A stretch of DNA of 59,293 bases from a virus: IMG/VR virus record IMGVR_UViG_3300029286_000042, positions 1 to 59,293 of that record, one strand, 5' to 3'. How positions within the stretch are numbered: the stretch's first letter is position 1; each line of letters opens with the position of its first letter. A program made the position numbers and the translations under genes. The notes under the pieces were generated by a model. The model made no database searches, had not been told where the DNA came from, and saw only the letters and a program-made list of their open reading frames with translations. Positions 41,031 through 47,515 of the stretch are shown here, one piece after another.

Positions 41031-41402
41031 CTACTGATCGTCGTCCTCCTCCTCAAACGCCGCCCGCGTCTCTTCCTCGCAATCCGAGAAATCGATCACG
41101 AGCCGGACGATGCGCCCCTCCGCGTTGTAGTCGGCGTAGACCGGGTATTCCCCATCCCCGTAGCCGCTGGACGCGACGACCGCCAAGAACCCGCCAAGCG
41201 CCCCACCACTCTCCGGCGCGTAGCACGTCTCTCGGCACGCGCCGTCGTAGTCGAACGCCTTGGTCCGATACTCCTGGGTGACCCCACCCGCGAACTCGGT
41301 ATCCTTCCAGTCGTTCAGGTAGCAAGGGTCGCAGACCATCACCTGCCCCGAATCCACGCCGATGCTTCCGAGCTTCTTCCTCTGGACGATCCGCTCTGCC
41401 AT
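41031..41402 (-). CDS. Conserved protein with DUF4241-like C-terminus
   Basis: Predicted 123 residues. The segments IGVDSGQVMVCDPCYL and GYGDGEYPVYADYNAEGRIV followed by LVIDF resemble families of small bacterial and phage proteins that use 'vDaG...v.DP.y' and 'sGyGDG.Y.vy'. No catalytic residues can be named. It lies in the short-gene region; an acidic tail EEEDDDQ ends it. Confidence 0.62.
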   Translation of the reverse strand: MAERIVQRKKLGSIGVDSGQVMVCDPCYLNDWKDTEFAGGVTQEYRTKAFDYDGACRETCYAPESGGALGGFLAVVASSGYGDGEYPVYADYNAEGRIVRLVIDFSDCEEETRAAFEEEDDDQ

Positions 41403-41451
41403 GTTGCTGCCTCCCTCTTCCCGCGCGACTCCCAACGAGCCGCGCACTTCG

Positions 41452-41607
41452 CTACTCCGCCTGCATCCAGAACCGGCGCCCGCTGCGCGTGAAACGAAAC
41501 TCCGCGCACCCGCCGCTCGTCTCCCGCGTCCACTCGCTCATTTGCTCCATGCGCCCCTCGCGGCACCACTGCGCTGCTTGCTCTCTGGTCGCTCGCATCG
41601 TCCTCAT
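41452..41607 (-). CDS. Small hypothetical protein
   Basis: Predicted 51 residues from the shared-leader ATG. TREQAAQWCREGRMEQMSEW is helical and ends with CAEFRFTRSGRRFWM. It follows promoter copy 2. No family recognised. Confidence 0.5.
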   Translation of the reverse strand: MRTMRATREQAAQWCREGRMEQMSEWTRETSGGCAEFRFTRSGRRFWMQAE

Positions 41608-41641
41608 GTTCCTGCCTCCCTTTTCCTGCTTTGATATTATG

Positions 41642-41669
41642 ATTATACACGGATCGTCAAGGAATACAA
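41642..41669 (-). promoter_or_regulatory. Repeated promoter cassette, copy 2
   Basis: The same TTGTAT-16-TATAAT unit and leader as copy 1, with identical GACGATCCGTG spacer, leading to the 41607 ATG. The upstream gap to 41781 contains a CCGGC...GCCGG stem but no gene. Confidence 0.75.
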
Positions 41670-41781
41670 GCACCCGGCACGCGAAGGATTAGTAGCACAC
41701 GGAAGCAGAGGCCAGAACCTCACGCAAGAAATGCCCGCGCCCCGGCCTGAAGCTCAGCCGGTCACGACACCCCAGACGCCG

Positions 41782-42189
41782 TCACACGCCTTCTGGATGC
41801 CTCGCGTTGTCCGCGATCATCATCGCGAAGTTGGCGACGTCCGCAGCCTCTCTCTCGATCTCCTCAACCGCGGCCCCTTGCTCAACGGCAGCGAATAGCT
41901 CCTCCGCTTCCTCGCGGAGCCTCCGCATTAGGTAGGCGTCGTCGCGGCCTCTCCAATGGCCCTTGTGGTCGTTCGCTCGTAGCCGCACCTCCATCACACC
42001 AGCGAGTCGAAGCACCGGCTCTCGGAGGTTCAGCGTTCGCGCAGCAGCCACCTGCACGCACTCCTCACAGATGTCGACCTCAATCGCCAAGTCGTGACCA
42101 CCCGCCCGCCCGACGTCATACCGCCGGACCGGCAACGGCTTCGAGCACTCCCCGCACTTCACGCCGAAAGATACCTTGATCTGGTCCAC
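41782..42189 (-). CDS. Zinc-ribbon and MazG-like NTP-pyrophosphohydrolase fusion
   Basis: Predicted 135 residues. The first part has CGEC and CEEC pairs, a zinc ribbon. The second part, VRLRANDHKGHWRG, LREEAEELFAAVEQG and EIEREAADVANFAMMIADN, matches the all-alpha MazG-like fold (EExxE and ExxD metal sites). These enzymes hydrolyse NTPs or dNTPs and clean the nucleotide pool. The GTG start is just downstream of a run of ten G bases. The fusion of ribbon plus MazG is unusual but resembles some phage proteins. Confidence 0.72.
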   Translation of the reverse strand: MDQIKVSFGVKCGECSKPLPVRRYDVGRAGGHDLAIEVDICEECVQVAAARTLNLREPVLRLAGVMEVRLRANDHKGHWRGRDDAYLMRRLREEAEELFAAVEQGAAVEEIEREAADVANFAMMIADNARHPEGV

Positions 42190-42204
42190 CTCCGCCCCCC
42201 CCCC

Positions 42205-42414
42205 TCAGCGCCAAGACGCGCCGTTCGTCATCTGCCAGTACTCGACGACCGCCTTCGCCTCCGCCGTCGTCAGGCTCGCGAACTCCGCTTCGAGCGCCCG
42301 CCGCGCCGTGGAACGCCCCTTGTACTCCTTCGTCGTTGCCCACCACTGATCGAGGAACGTCAGGTGATCGTCTTGAACGACCGACGGCCTCAGACTGCCC
42401 CGCGGGTCTGACAC
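42205..42414 (-). CDS. Small hypothetical protein
   Basis: Predicted 69 residues, helical. LDQWWATTKEYKGRSTARRA, then LTTAEAKAVVEYWQM. No metal motif. Overlaps the next gene by 25 bases. Confidence 0.5.
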   Translation of the reverse strand: MSDPRGSLRPSVVQDDHLTFLDQWWATTKEYKGRSTARRALEAEFASLTTAEAKAVVEYWQMTNGASWR

Positions 42415-42626
42415 TTCTCCGCCCCCTTCTCCCTTCCGATCGTCGCCCGCGTCTCGGCTCGCGCCTCCGACAGCGCCCGGTCGAGCTTCTTGAGTTGTTC
42501 CAGTGGCACGCGCTTGTCCGACAGCATGAGAGAGCGGACGTAGACAGCGGACTCAGCGACTCGCGCGAGGCTCCGCTCGAAGTCCACCCAGGCCCTGCGC
42601 GCCTCTTCCTTCTCCTTCGCGTTCAC
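42390..42626 (-). CDS. Helical hypothetical protein
   Basis: Predicted 78 residues from a GTG overlapping the upstream stop (GTGA). It is highly charged (AKEKEEARRAWVDFERS, PLEQLKKLDRALSEARAE), likely a short coiled coil. No family recognised. Confidence 0.5.
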   Translation of the reverse strand: MNAKEKEEARRAWVDFERSLARVAESAVYVRSLMLSDKRVPLEQLKKLDRALSEARAETRATIGREKGAEKCQTRGAV

Positions 42627-42871
42627 CCCTGCACCTCTTCCGCGTCGAGCTTCTGGATCGCCGCGCTCAGCGTCCCCCTGCGGAAGAATTGCGACCGCGA
42701 CCCCAAGCGCCCGATGTCGCGGAACGCCGGCGGCGAGAAGATCTCCCCTCCCCTTCGGACGTAACCGTTCTCGTCCACCATCAGCCCCCGCGCCTCCAGA
42801 CCCTTCGCGAACTCCTTCCGCGAGATGTCGTGAGTCGCCCGCTTGAGTGTGTCCGTTGGCACCTCTCTCAC
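42623..42871 (-). CDS. Small hypothetical protein
   Basis: Predicted 82 residues (GTG start, coupled to the acidic zinc protein). DTLKRATHDISRKEFAKGLE and GYVRRGGEIFSPP look soluble. No family recognised. Confidence 0.5.
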   Translation of the reverse strand: MREVPTDTLKRATHDISRKEFAKGLEARGLMVDENGYVRRGGEIFSPPAFRDIGRLGSRSQFFRRGTLSAAIQKLDAEEVQG

Positions 42872-43038
42872 TCCTCCTCGTCGCCGTCATCAGCTTCTTC
42901 GTCGACGACATCATCATCCTCGTCCTCGATCTCTTCTGGATCGAACTCGCCACCGCACCCCTGGCAGATGTACCAGTCAAGCTCGTCGTCGTACTTGAGT
43001 ACGCCACCGCAGTCTGGACACAGCTTCCCCTCTCGCAT
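42868..43038 (-). CDS. Small acidic zinc-ribbon protein
   Basis: Predicted 56 residues. CPDCGGVLKYDD and CQGCGGEFDPEE form a compact zinc ribbon, and the tail is almost all acid (EDEDDDVVDEEADD). The acidic end may mimic DNA; that is speculation. It is the first protein gene after the two tRNAs. Confidence 0.62.
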   Translation of the reverse strand: MREGKLCPDCGGVLKYDDELDWYICQGCGGEFDPEEIEDEDDDVVDEEADDGDEEE

Positions 43039-43086
43039 AACGCCTCCTTGTACGCTCTGCGCTCCTTCTCCTCCGCTCCTTCTCTG

Positions 43087-43163
43087 TGGTCGGAGAGGCG
43101 GGATTCGAACCCGCGGCCCCTCGCTCCCAGGGCGAGTGCGCTGCCAGGCTGCGCTACTCTCCG
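43087..43163 (-). tRNA. tRNA-Pro (UGG) with C33
   Basis: The cloverleaf is complete: acceptor CGGAGAG/CTCTCCG, D arm GCGC/GCGC, anticodon arm CTCGC-CCTGGGA-GCGAG, T arm GCGGG-TTCGAAT-CCCGC, discriminator A and encoded CCA. The anticodon is TGG (Pro). Base 33 is C rather than the nearly universal U. It is 72 bases from tRNA-His. Confidence 0.9.
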
Positions 43164-43235
43164 TGCGCCCCGGGTCGCCGTCAATTCTCGCCGCAGACTG
43201 GCTGTCCTCGCCGGCGGTCTGCAATTCCCCGGAGC

Positions 43236-43309
43236 TGGTAGGTCGGACGGGAATCGAACCCGTATCCCAAGGACCACAGCCTTGTGCGCTTCCTTTGCGC
43301 CACCGACCT
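43236..43309 (-). tRNA. tRNA-His (GUG)
   Basis: The cloverleaf is complete: acceptor AGGTCGG/CCGACCT, D arm GCGC/GCGC, anticodon arm CAAGG-CTGTGGT-CCTTG, T arm ACGGG-TTCGATT-CCCGT and encoded CCA. Anticodon GTG is His. The discriminator is A, with a G in the -1 position of the genome. A73 is unusual for bacteria except Alphaproteobacteria. Phages supply tRNAs to match their codons. Confidence 0.9.
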
Positions 43310-43321
43310 CGACTTCAAGCC

Positions 43322-43936
43322 CTAGACCTTCCACACCGGCTCTTGAAGCGCCCCAGGTATCCCAAGGCCCCGGAAGCGGACGGTCTGATCGACGGCCTCC
43401 TCCACCCCAAGCCGCAGCACTCCGTCGGCGCCGACCGCCATCGGGTACTGATGCTCGCCCTTGAGCCCAACGATCCTATGCACCGCTACGAGTCCGAAGA
43501 GACTGAACACCTCGCGCCCCTCGTGTTCCTTCCCCGTCTCCCGAACTGCAATCGTCCCGGTCGCCGCCATCTCCCCACGGAGCAGCGTAGGCACCGCCCC
43601 TGCGCCATCCCCTCCCATCTCAGGAAGGCCGTGGAGAACGGCGCGGATCGACGAACGCATCTGGTCGACGCGGTCGTGTCCCACGTTGTCGTCAGCCTGA
43701 AGACAGCTATGAGCAAGCCATGACAGCGCCTCATCCGCTTCGCCGAGCGTCTGCACGAGGTCAGGGAGAGCGGCTACGAGGTCAGCGTTCGTCCACGCCT
43801 CCTCCAACTCCTCCGCTGTCCCAGACGACGGGAAGCACTGCGCGATCATCCTCCCGGCGACCATCGGGTTTGCTCCTTGGTACACGATGTTGCCGTACTT
43901 CCTCGTCCACGGTCCCGGCGTGCATCTCCTCACCAT
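43322..43936 (-). CDS. Conserved phage protein (TPGPW start)
   Basis: Predicted 204 residues. CTPGPWTRKYGNIVYQGAN, then TNADLVAALPDLVQTLGEAD, recalls frequent phage proteins whose N-terminus reads 'TPgpW.....' and which contain 'NA.lia.aPel'. The later GKEHEGREVFSLFGLVAV part is unknown. It lies between the tRNAs and a 266-nt non-coding stretch, and has a GAAGGAGCGGAG site. Confidence 0.6.
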   Translation of the reverse strand: MVRRCTPGPWTRKYGNIVYQGANPMVAGRMIAQCFPSSGTAEELEEAWTNADLVAALPDLVQTLGEADEALSWLAHSCLQADDNVGHDRVDQMRSSIRAVLHGLPEMGGDGAGAVPTLLRGEMAATGTIAVRETGKEHEGREVFSLFGLVAVHRIVGLKGEHQYPMAVGADGVLRLGVEEAVDQTVRFRGLGIPGALQEPVWKV

Positions 43937-44202
43937 CTCTCCGCTCCTTCGCTACCAATAGGGAGGCAGGGCAGCGGTTCGGGAGCTTGCGGCGTTGCGC
44001 CGGCATACCCGCGAGCGGGTTATCAGGCCGCTCGGCTCATGTCCCCTGACTTCAGGAACCCCGCTGCTCGCCAGCTTCATCGCCCCCACAGCATAGGGAG
44101 GCGAGGCGACAGGACTCCACCTGGCGACCTTCAGAGAGGTCGCGGTGCTGCTTGGACGCGATTCCGCGCCGCTCAGGTTCCGTGTCTCTGCCGCCCGCAT
44201 CT
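43937..44202 (-). ncRNA. Candidate structured RNA (266-nt gap near tRNAs)
   Basis: There is no convincing gene. An open frame of 84 codons exists but has no plausible ribosome binding site or protein composition. Several stems can form: GCGACCT-CTCTGA-AGGTCGC, ACCCG-CTCG-CGGGT, GGCG-CAA-CGCC and CCTGA-AG-TCAGG. The element GCCTCCCTAT occurs twice, about 125 bases apart. It could be a phage non-coding RNA or a long structured leader for the next gene. No known family was recognised. Confidence 0.35.
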
Positions 44203-44442
44203 TCATTCGACGACCAGCCCACTCTCGCCAGCAGAGGAGAAGAATCTCCCTGCCCTCTCCACGCTCGCGAGCGCGATGTTCATCCGCACCAGGTCGTACG
44301 GCTGGAGGTGGTTACGATCTGTGATCTCCAGCGCCGTTCGGCCCTCGCCCCGTCCGTCATCGTCCGCCTGCTCCAGCACCTCGCGGAGCGTCGCTACCGT
44401 CTCCCCACATCCCGGTGCCACCCACCTCGTGCCACATCTCAT
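44203..44442 (-). CDS. Small hypothetical protein
   Basis: Predicted 79 residues, ATGA-coupled to the upstream gene. CGTRWVAPGCGETVATLREV and LEITDRNHLQPYDLVRMNI appear in it. Two early cysteines might bind metal. It ends ESGLVVE. No family recognised. Confidence 0.5.
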   Translation of the reverse strand: MRCGTRWVAPGCGETVATLREVLEQADDDGRGEGRTALEITDRNHLQPYDLVRMNIALASVERAGRFFSSAGESGLVVE

Positions 44443-44717
44443 CGCCCTGCCCTCTGGAGCTTCGACATCACATCTTCGCGGAACGCCCTTCGCGCCGACG
44501 CGAGGACGAACCGTGGATTGCACGTCCCGTTGTAGGTCGTGCCAATTCCAAGTTCCGACACCCAGAACGCGCGCCCGTCGTCCAACCCGACCAACCACTC
44601 GCCATTGCGCGGCCCTGCGATGACCGCTCCGCACCCTTCCTGGTTGGCCATGTCGCCGGTGTAGTAGATCTCCGTTCCGATCTCGATCGTCTTCTCACTC
44701 TGGTCGTTCTTGTTCAT
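44439..44717 (-). CDS. Hypothetical protein after repeated promoter 3
   Basis: Predicted 92 residues. It starts with NKNDQSEKTIEIGTEIYYTG behind the shared leader, and IAGPRNGEWLVGLDDGRAFW suggests a small SH3-like beta barrel. No known partner or family. Confidence 0.55.
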   Translation of the reverse strand: MNKNDQSEKTIEIGTEIYYTGDMANQEGCGAVIAGPRNGEWLVGLDDGRAFWVSELGIGTTYNGTCNPRFVLASARRAFREDVMSKLQRAGR

Positions 44718-44751
44718 GCTCCTGCCTCCCTTTTCCGGCCTCGATATCATG

Positions 44752-44779
44752 ATTATACACGAACCGTCAAGGAATACAA
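44752..44779 (-). promoter_or_regulatory. Repeated promoter cassette, copy 3
   Basis: TTGTAT-16-TATAAT as in copies 1, 2 and 4, with two changed bases in the spacer (GTTCGTG in place of ATCCGTG). The leader GGGAGGCAGGAGC-ATG is conserved. Drives the 44.4-44.7 kb gene. Confidence 0.75.
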
Positions 44780-44845
44780 GCACGGCGCACGTCGAGGCAT
44801 CACTTCCACAGAGCTAGAGGCAGGAAGACCATTTGCGCCCCAGCA

Positions 44846-45193
44846 TCAACCACGCTGCGCCTCTCGGCGGACGCATGCGAAGTGGATTCTCTTCCCATCC
44901 CCCGACTCGAATGACCGCTCGCTCCCGATCTGCACGCCGCACACCGAACACCGCTCTGCCCAGCTTGGCCGAAGCTCAGACGGCAGGGCGATCCCCCAGA
45001 CCTCGTAGACCGCAGCCTCCCACTCCTCCCACATCGGAGGGACCAGCACCTTGAACGCCTTCCCGTGCTCGTCGAACACCTCACCAGACATCTGGCTGAG
45101 CCGAGCCAAGCATCCGGGCTCGCCGTTCACCCAGACGACCTTGCCATCGGTCGTCGCCTCCCACTTCACCCCACGGCACGTCGTCCCCTTCAT
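44846..45193 (-). CDS. Hypothetical protein with zinc-like cysteines
   Basis: Predicted 115 residues. The first part has GKVVWVNGEPGCLARLSQ. The end carries CSVCGVQIG and FACVRRE, a probable zinc knuckle plus cysteine. A basic stretch ends it. Its start overlaps the next gene upstream by ATGA. Confidence 0.55.
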   Translation of the reverse strand: MKGTTCRGVKWEATTDGKVVWVNGEPGCLARLSQMSGEVFDEHGKAFKVLVPPMWEEWEAAVYEVWGIALPSELRPSWAERCSVCGVQIGSERSFESGDGKRIHFACVRREAQRG

Positions 45194-45384
45194 CGCTTGC
45201 CCTCCGAACTCTTCGACTCGCGGTATGCAGCGAGCAGCTGCTTCCGCTCCGACCTGAGCGCCGCCCGCTCGTTCTTCTCCTTCCTCACCAACGGGCCACT
45301 AGCCTCGATCCGCTCAAGAGCCACGAGCCGGTCATCGATCGCCCGAAGGCGCAGCACCGCCTCCTCATGTTCAGCCTGTGTCAT
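45190..45384 (-). CDS. Small coiled-coil protein
   Basis: Predicted 64 residues, nearly all helical: AEHEEAVLRLRAIDDRLVAL and KEKNERAALRSERKQLLAAY. It is ATGA-coupled to the SprT-like gene. No family recognised. Confidence 0.5.
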   Translation of the reverse strand: MTQAEHEEAVLRLRAIDDRLVALERIEASGPLVRKEKNERAALRSERKQLLAAYRESKSSEGKR

Positions 45385-45950
45385 TGGCCCTCCCCCGCAA
45401 AGAAGTGCGCGAGTTGCAAGAGCGCCGCTTCTGGCTTCTTGACTAGGCGCTTCCTCGCCTTCTCCTTCGCCTTGTATACCGCGTCCTGAGCGCGAATCTC
45501 CTCCGGTCGCCTCTTCCAAGCACACCGACGCCCCGACGCCCCGGGCTTCGACCAGGCAAGCGCCGGCGTCCCGTAGAGCGGACTCTGGTAGTCGGCGATA
45601 TGCGCCCACTCATGCAGCGCCGTCTCGTAGACCTCTTCGGCCAACTTCGTGCCGTGGTACAGACCAGCAGTCGCCTCGATCCTTCCGACCGTCATCGTGA
45701 AGTAGCCGCCATCCGTTCGGCCCCATCGCGCGGTGCGCTGCGCCTCCGGCGACTTCGGGCAACTCTTCCCCATGAGGAACCAGTGGCGAATGTGGGTGCA
45801 CTTCTTCGCAACTCCGCTGACGCAGTACGAGCGGCCCCTGGTCACCTTCGCAACGACACCGCTCGTCCGCGCCCCGACGTTACGCCCCGCCTGGACGATG
45901 ATCGCCTCCAGAACTTCCGTTGGGATCGTGGTCCGGTTGTAGAGCTTCAC
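45381..45950 (-). CDS. SprT/zincin-like metallopeptidase-fold protein
   Basis: Predicted 189 residues. The HEWAHIADYQ motif near residue 113 is the HExxH zinc site, preceded by YETALHEWAH and followed by a helical, arginine-rich tail. A CTHIRHWF segment might be a second metal ligand. SprT-like proteases act on DNA-protein crosslinks or are used by phages against host proteins. The full SprT domain is not evident, so this may be a smaller zincin. Confidence 0.62.
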   Translation of the reverse strand: MKLYNRTTIPTEVLEAIIVQAGRNVGARTSGVVAKVTRGRSYCVSGVAKKCTHIRHWFLMGKSCPKSPEAQRTARWGRTDGGYFTMTVGRIEATAGLYHGTKLAEEVYETALHEWAHIADYQSPLYGTPALAWSKPGASGRRCAWKRRPEEIRAQDAVYKAKEKARKRLVKKPEAALLQLAHFFAGEGQ

Positions 45951-46123
45951 TGCTCATCCCTCCCCGGCACCGCCGCCACACACGTCCCGTTGTCCCCATC
46001 CTCCAGCCGCTCGATCCGTCGACACACCGTACGCCACAAGCAGCCGCCGCACGTCACCTGGCTGTCTTCGCGGCGCATCGTCTCGAAGATCTCCCGCACC
46101 GCCTGCATCGTTACGCTCTGCAT
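45947..46123 (-). CDS. Small cysteine-rich hypothetical protein
   Basis: Predicted 58 residues. CGGCLWRTVC and a third later cysteine suggest a metal-binding fold such as a minimal Fe-S or zinc site. The start ATG overlaps nothing upstream. It is ATGA-coupled to the SprT-like gene downstream. Confidence 0.5.
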   Translation of the reverse strand: MQSVTMQAVREIFETMRREDSQVTCGGCLWRTVCRRIERLEDGDNGTCVAAVPGRDEQ

Positions 46124-46136
46124 CTCCCTCGCCCCC

Positions 46137-46409
46137 TTATGCCTTCGGCTGAACGACTGCCGCCAGGTAGCTCTGAGTCGGCCAGGATCGGTACTCGTCA
46201 AGCGCCGCGCACACTTCCCAACCAGCAGGCAGCGCCTTCTGGACCAGATCAGCCCACCGCTTCGCCGTCAGCCCGCCGTGGTAGAAGTAGGAGCGCCGAA
46301 ACTCGACCGTGCCATTGCCCCGGCACACGACGCTGTCGATCCGCGCCCCGCCGAGAACCTCCCACTGCTGGAGGACTTCCCGCTTGAGCTCCGCTTGCAC
46401 CTTCGTCAT
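46137..46409 (-). CDS. Hypothetical protein
   Basis: Predicted 90 residues. TKVQAELKREVLQQWEVLGG is helical, then VVCRGNGTVEFRRSYFYHGG. The C-terminus (EYRSWPTQSYLAAVV) is beta-like. It follows the promoter-4 gene by two bases. No family recognised. Confidence 0.5.
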   Translation of the reverse strand: MTKVQAELKREVLQQWEVLGGARIDSVVCRGNGTVEFRRSYFYHGGLTAKRWADLVQKALPAGWEVCAALDEYRSWPTQSYLAAVVQPKA

Positions 46410-46411
46410 GG

Positions 46412-46648
46412 CTACTCCTCACCAACCGTCTGCCGGATCGCTTCCGCGCATTCGTCAACCTTCTGCGCGACGACCCCCATCATCAAGCAGAGTTCCAGCG
46501 CCTTCCCTGACGTCCCGGTTAGCTTCTCGGCCAGCTGGTTCGCGCGCCGGGCTACCCGTACGCACTCGCGCATAATTGCCCGCGCCTCTTCCGGCAGATC
46601 CTCGATCGGGTGCATCCTTCCGCCTTGGCCTACGCTGCTCTGGTTCAT
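46412..46648 (-). CDS. Helical hypothetical protein after repeated promoter 4
   Basis: Predicted 78 residues, mostly alpha-helical with EDLPEEARAIMRECVRVARR and MMGVVAQKVDECAEAIR. The start has the shared GGGAGGCAGGAAC leader. No family recognised. Confidence 0.55.
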   Translation of the reverse strand: MNQSSVGQGGRMHPIEDLPEEARAIMRECVRVARRANQLAEKLTGTSGKALELCLMMGVVAQKVDECAEAIRQTVGEE

Positions 46649-46682
46649 GTTCCTGCCTCCCTTTCAACGCCTTGATGTTATG

Positions 46683-46710
46683 ATTATACACGGATCGTCA
46701 AGGAATACAA
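46683..46710 (-). promoter_or_regulatory. Repeated promoter cassette, copy 4
   Basis: TTGTAT-16-TATAAT with the same spacer as copies 1 and 2. The leader to ATG 46648 is GGGAGGCAGGAAC. It starts the short-gene operon downstream of the parB-like genes. Confidence 0.75.
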
Positions 46711-46740
46711 GCACGATAAGCAGTCACACCAACCACCAGC

Positions 46741-46771
46741 AAAAGGAAAGGCGGAGCGCACGGGCCCCGCC
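46741..46771 (-). terminator. Possible terminator after ParB-like gene
   Basis: A five-base GGCGG/CCGCC stem around a 12-base loop is followed by TTTCCTTTT on the minus strand. It follows the second parB-like gene and precedes promoter copy 4, where the long modification operon should end. The stem is short. Confidence 0.4.
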
Positions 46772-46799
46772 ACACTTCCACGAACCAGCCTCGACCTCG

Positions 46800-47489
46800 C
46801 TATTCCGTCGGCTTCGCGCTCCCCAGTCGCTCGAACGCCCCCAGGAGCAAGAGGAGAGCCTTGCCCCTTCCGACGACATCATTCATCCCCCCCGAGAGGC
46901 GGATGATGCGGGAAAGCGCCAGCTCGACCTCGGCCTGCTCTAGATCGTTCGCCAGGGTGACGATGAGTTCCGGCTTCTCCTCCCGTGTGACTGGCGCATC
47001 CTTCTTCTGCCCGAACCCATCCCATTTGAACTCCGTGAGCGAGGCTAGAAGAGAGATCCTCGTTGCCGACAGTGGGATGCTACGCGCAAGGTCGTCGACG
47101 CCACGCTTCGCCACAAGCTCCTTGATGACCGGAGCCTGCCTCCCTGCCTCGACATCGAACATCTCGACAAGCTCCTGTGCGATCTTCATCCCCTGCTCAA
47201 CTGTGAGCGGCCCGTGGTTCAGGACCACCACCTCGTCGACCGCCATCTGTTGGAGGCTCACGATGCGATGGTTCCCATCCAACACCTCGTAGCGCCCGTC
47301 CTCCTTCTCCCTGACGTTGAGGTTCTGGATCTGGCCGTTCTGCTTCAAGCTCTCAGACAGCGTGGCCTGTCGCTCCGGGTTCTCACCCCGGAAGTTCCAC
47401 GGCGCCGGATCGCACAACGCGACTGGGAGCACGGTGAGCACCGGAACCGGGAACCGCGGCGCCTTCGCCTTAGCCTTAGCCTTGGGCAT
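46800..47489 (-). CDS. ParB-like protein 1 (DpdB-type candidate)
   Basis: Predicted 229 residues. After a lysine/alanine-rich start comes VLPVALCDPAPWNFRGENPE, RQATLSESLKQNGQIQNLNV and YEVLDGNHRIVSLQQM. This is the ParB/sulfiredoxin fold with the GNHR box in place of GEHR. A helical part (about 90-190) follows. In bacterial dpd clusters a ParB-like ATPase, DpdB, acts with DpdA to insert a 7-deazaguanine. Here two ParB-like genes follow dpdA directly, so they may do the same. It lies three bases after the frameshift-corrected end of its paralogue. Confidence 0.72.
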   Translation of the reverse strand: MPKAKAKAKAPRFPVPVLTVLPVALCDPAPWNFRGENPERQATLSESLKQNGQIQNLNVREKEDGRYEVLDGNHRIVSLQQMAVDEVVVLNHGPLTVEQGMKIAQELVEMFDVEAGRQAPVIKELVAKRGVDDLARSIPLSATRISLLASLTEFKWDGFGQKKDAPVTREEKPELIVTLANDLEQAEVELALSRIIRLSGGMNDVVGRGKALLLLLGAFERLGSAKPTE

Positions 47490-47515
47490 GACTCACCTCC
47501 GGCAGCAGCTTCTCG

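Noticed and set aside
43952-44206. 84-codon minus-strand frame in the gap near tRNAs
   Set aside because: No ribosome binding site, runs through several strong hairpins and has serine/arginine-rich composition. I treated the stretch as possible RNA instead.
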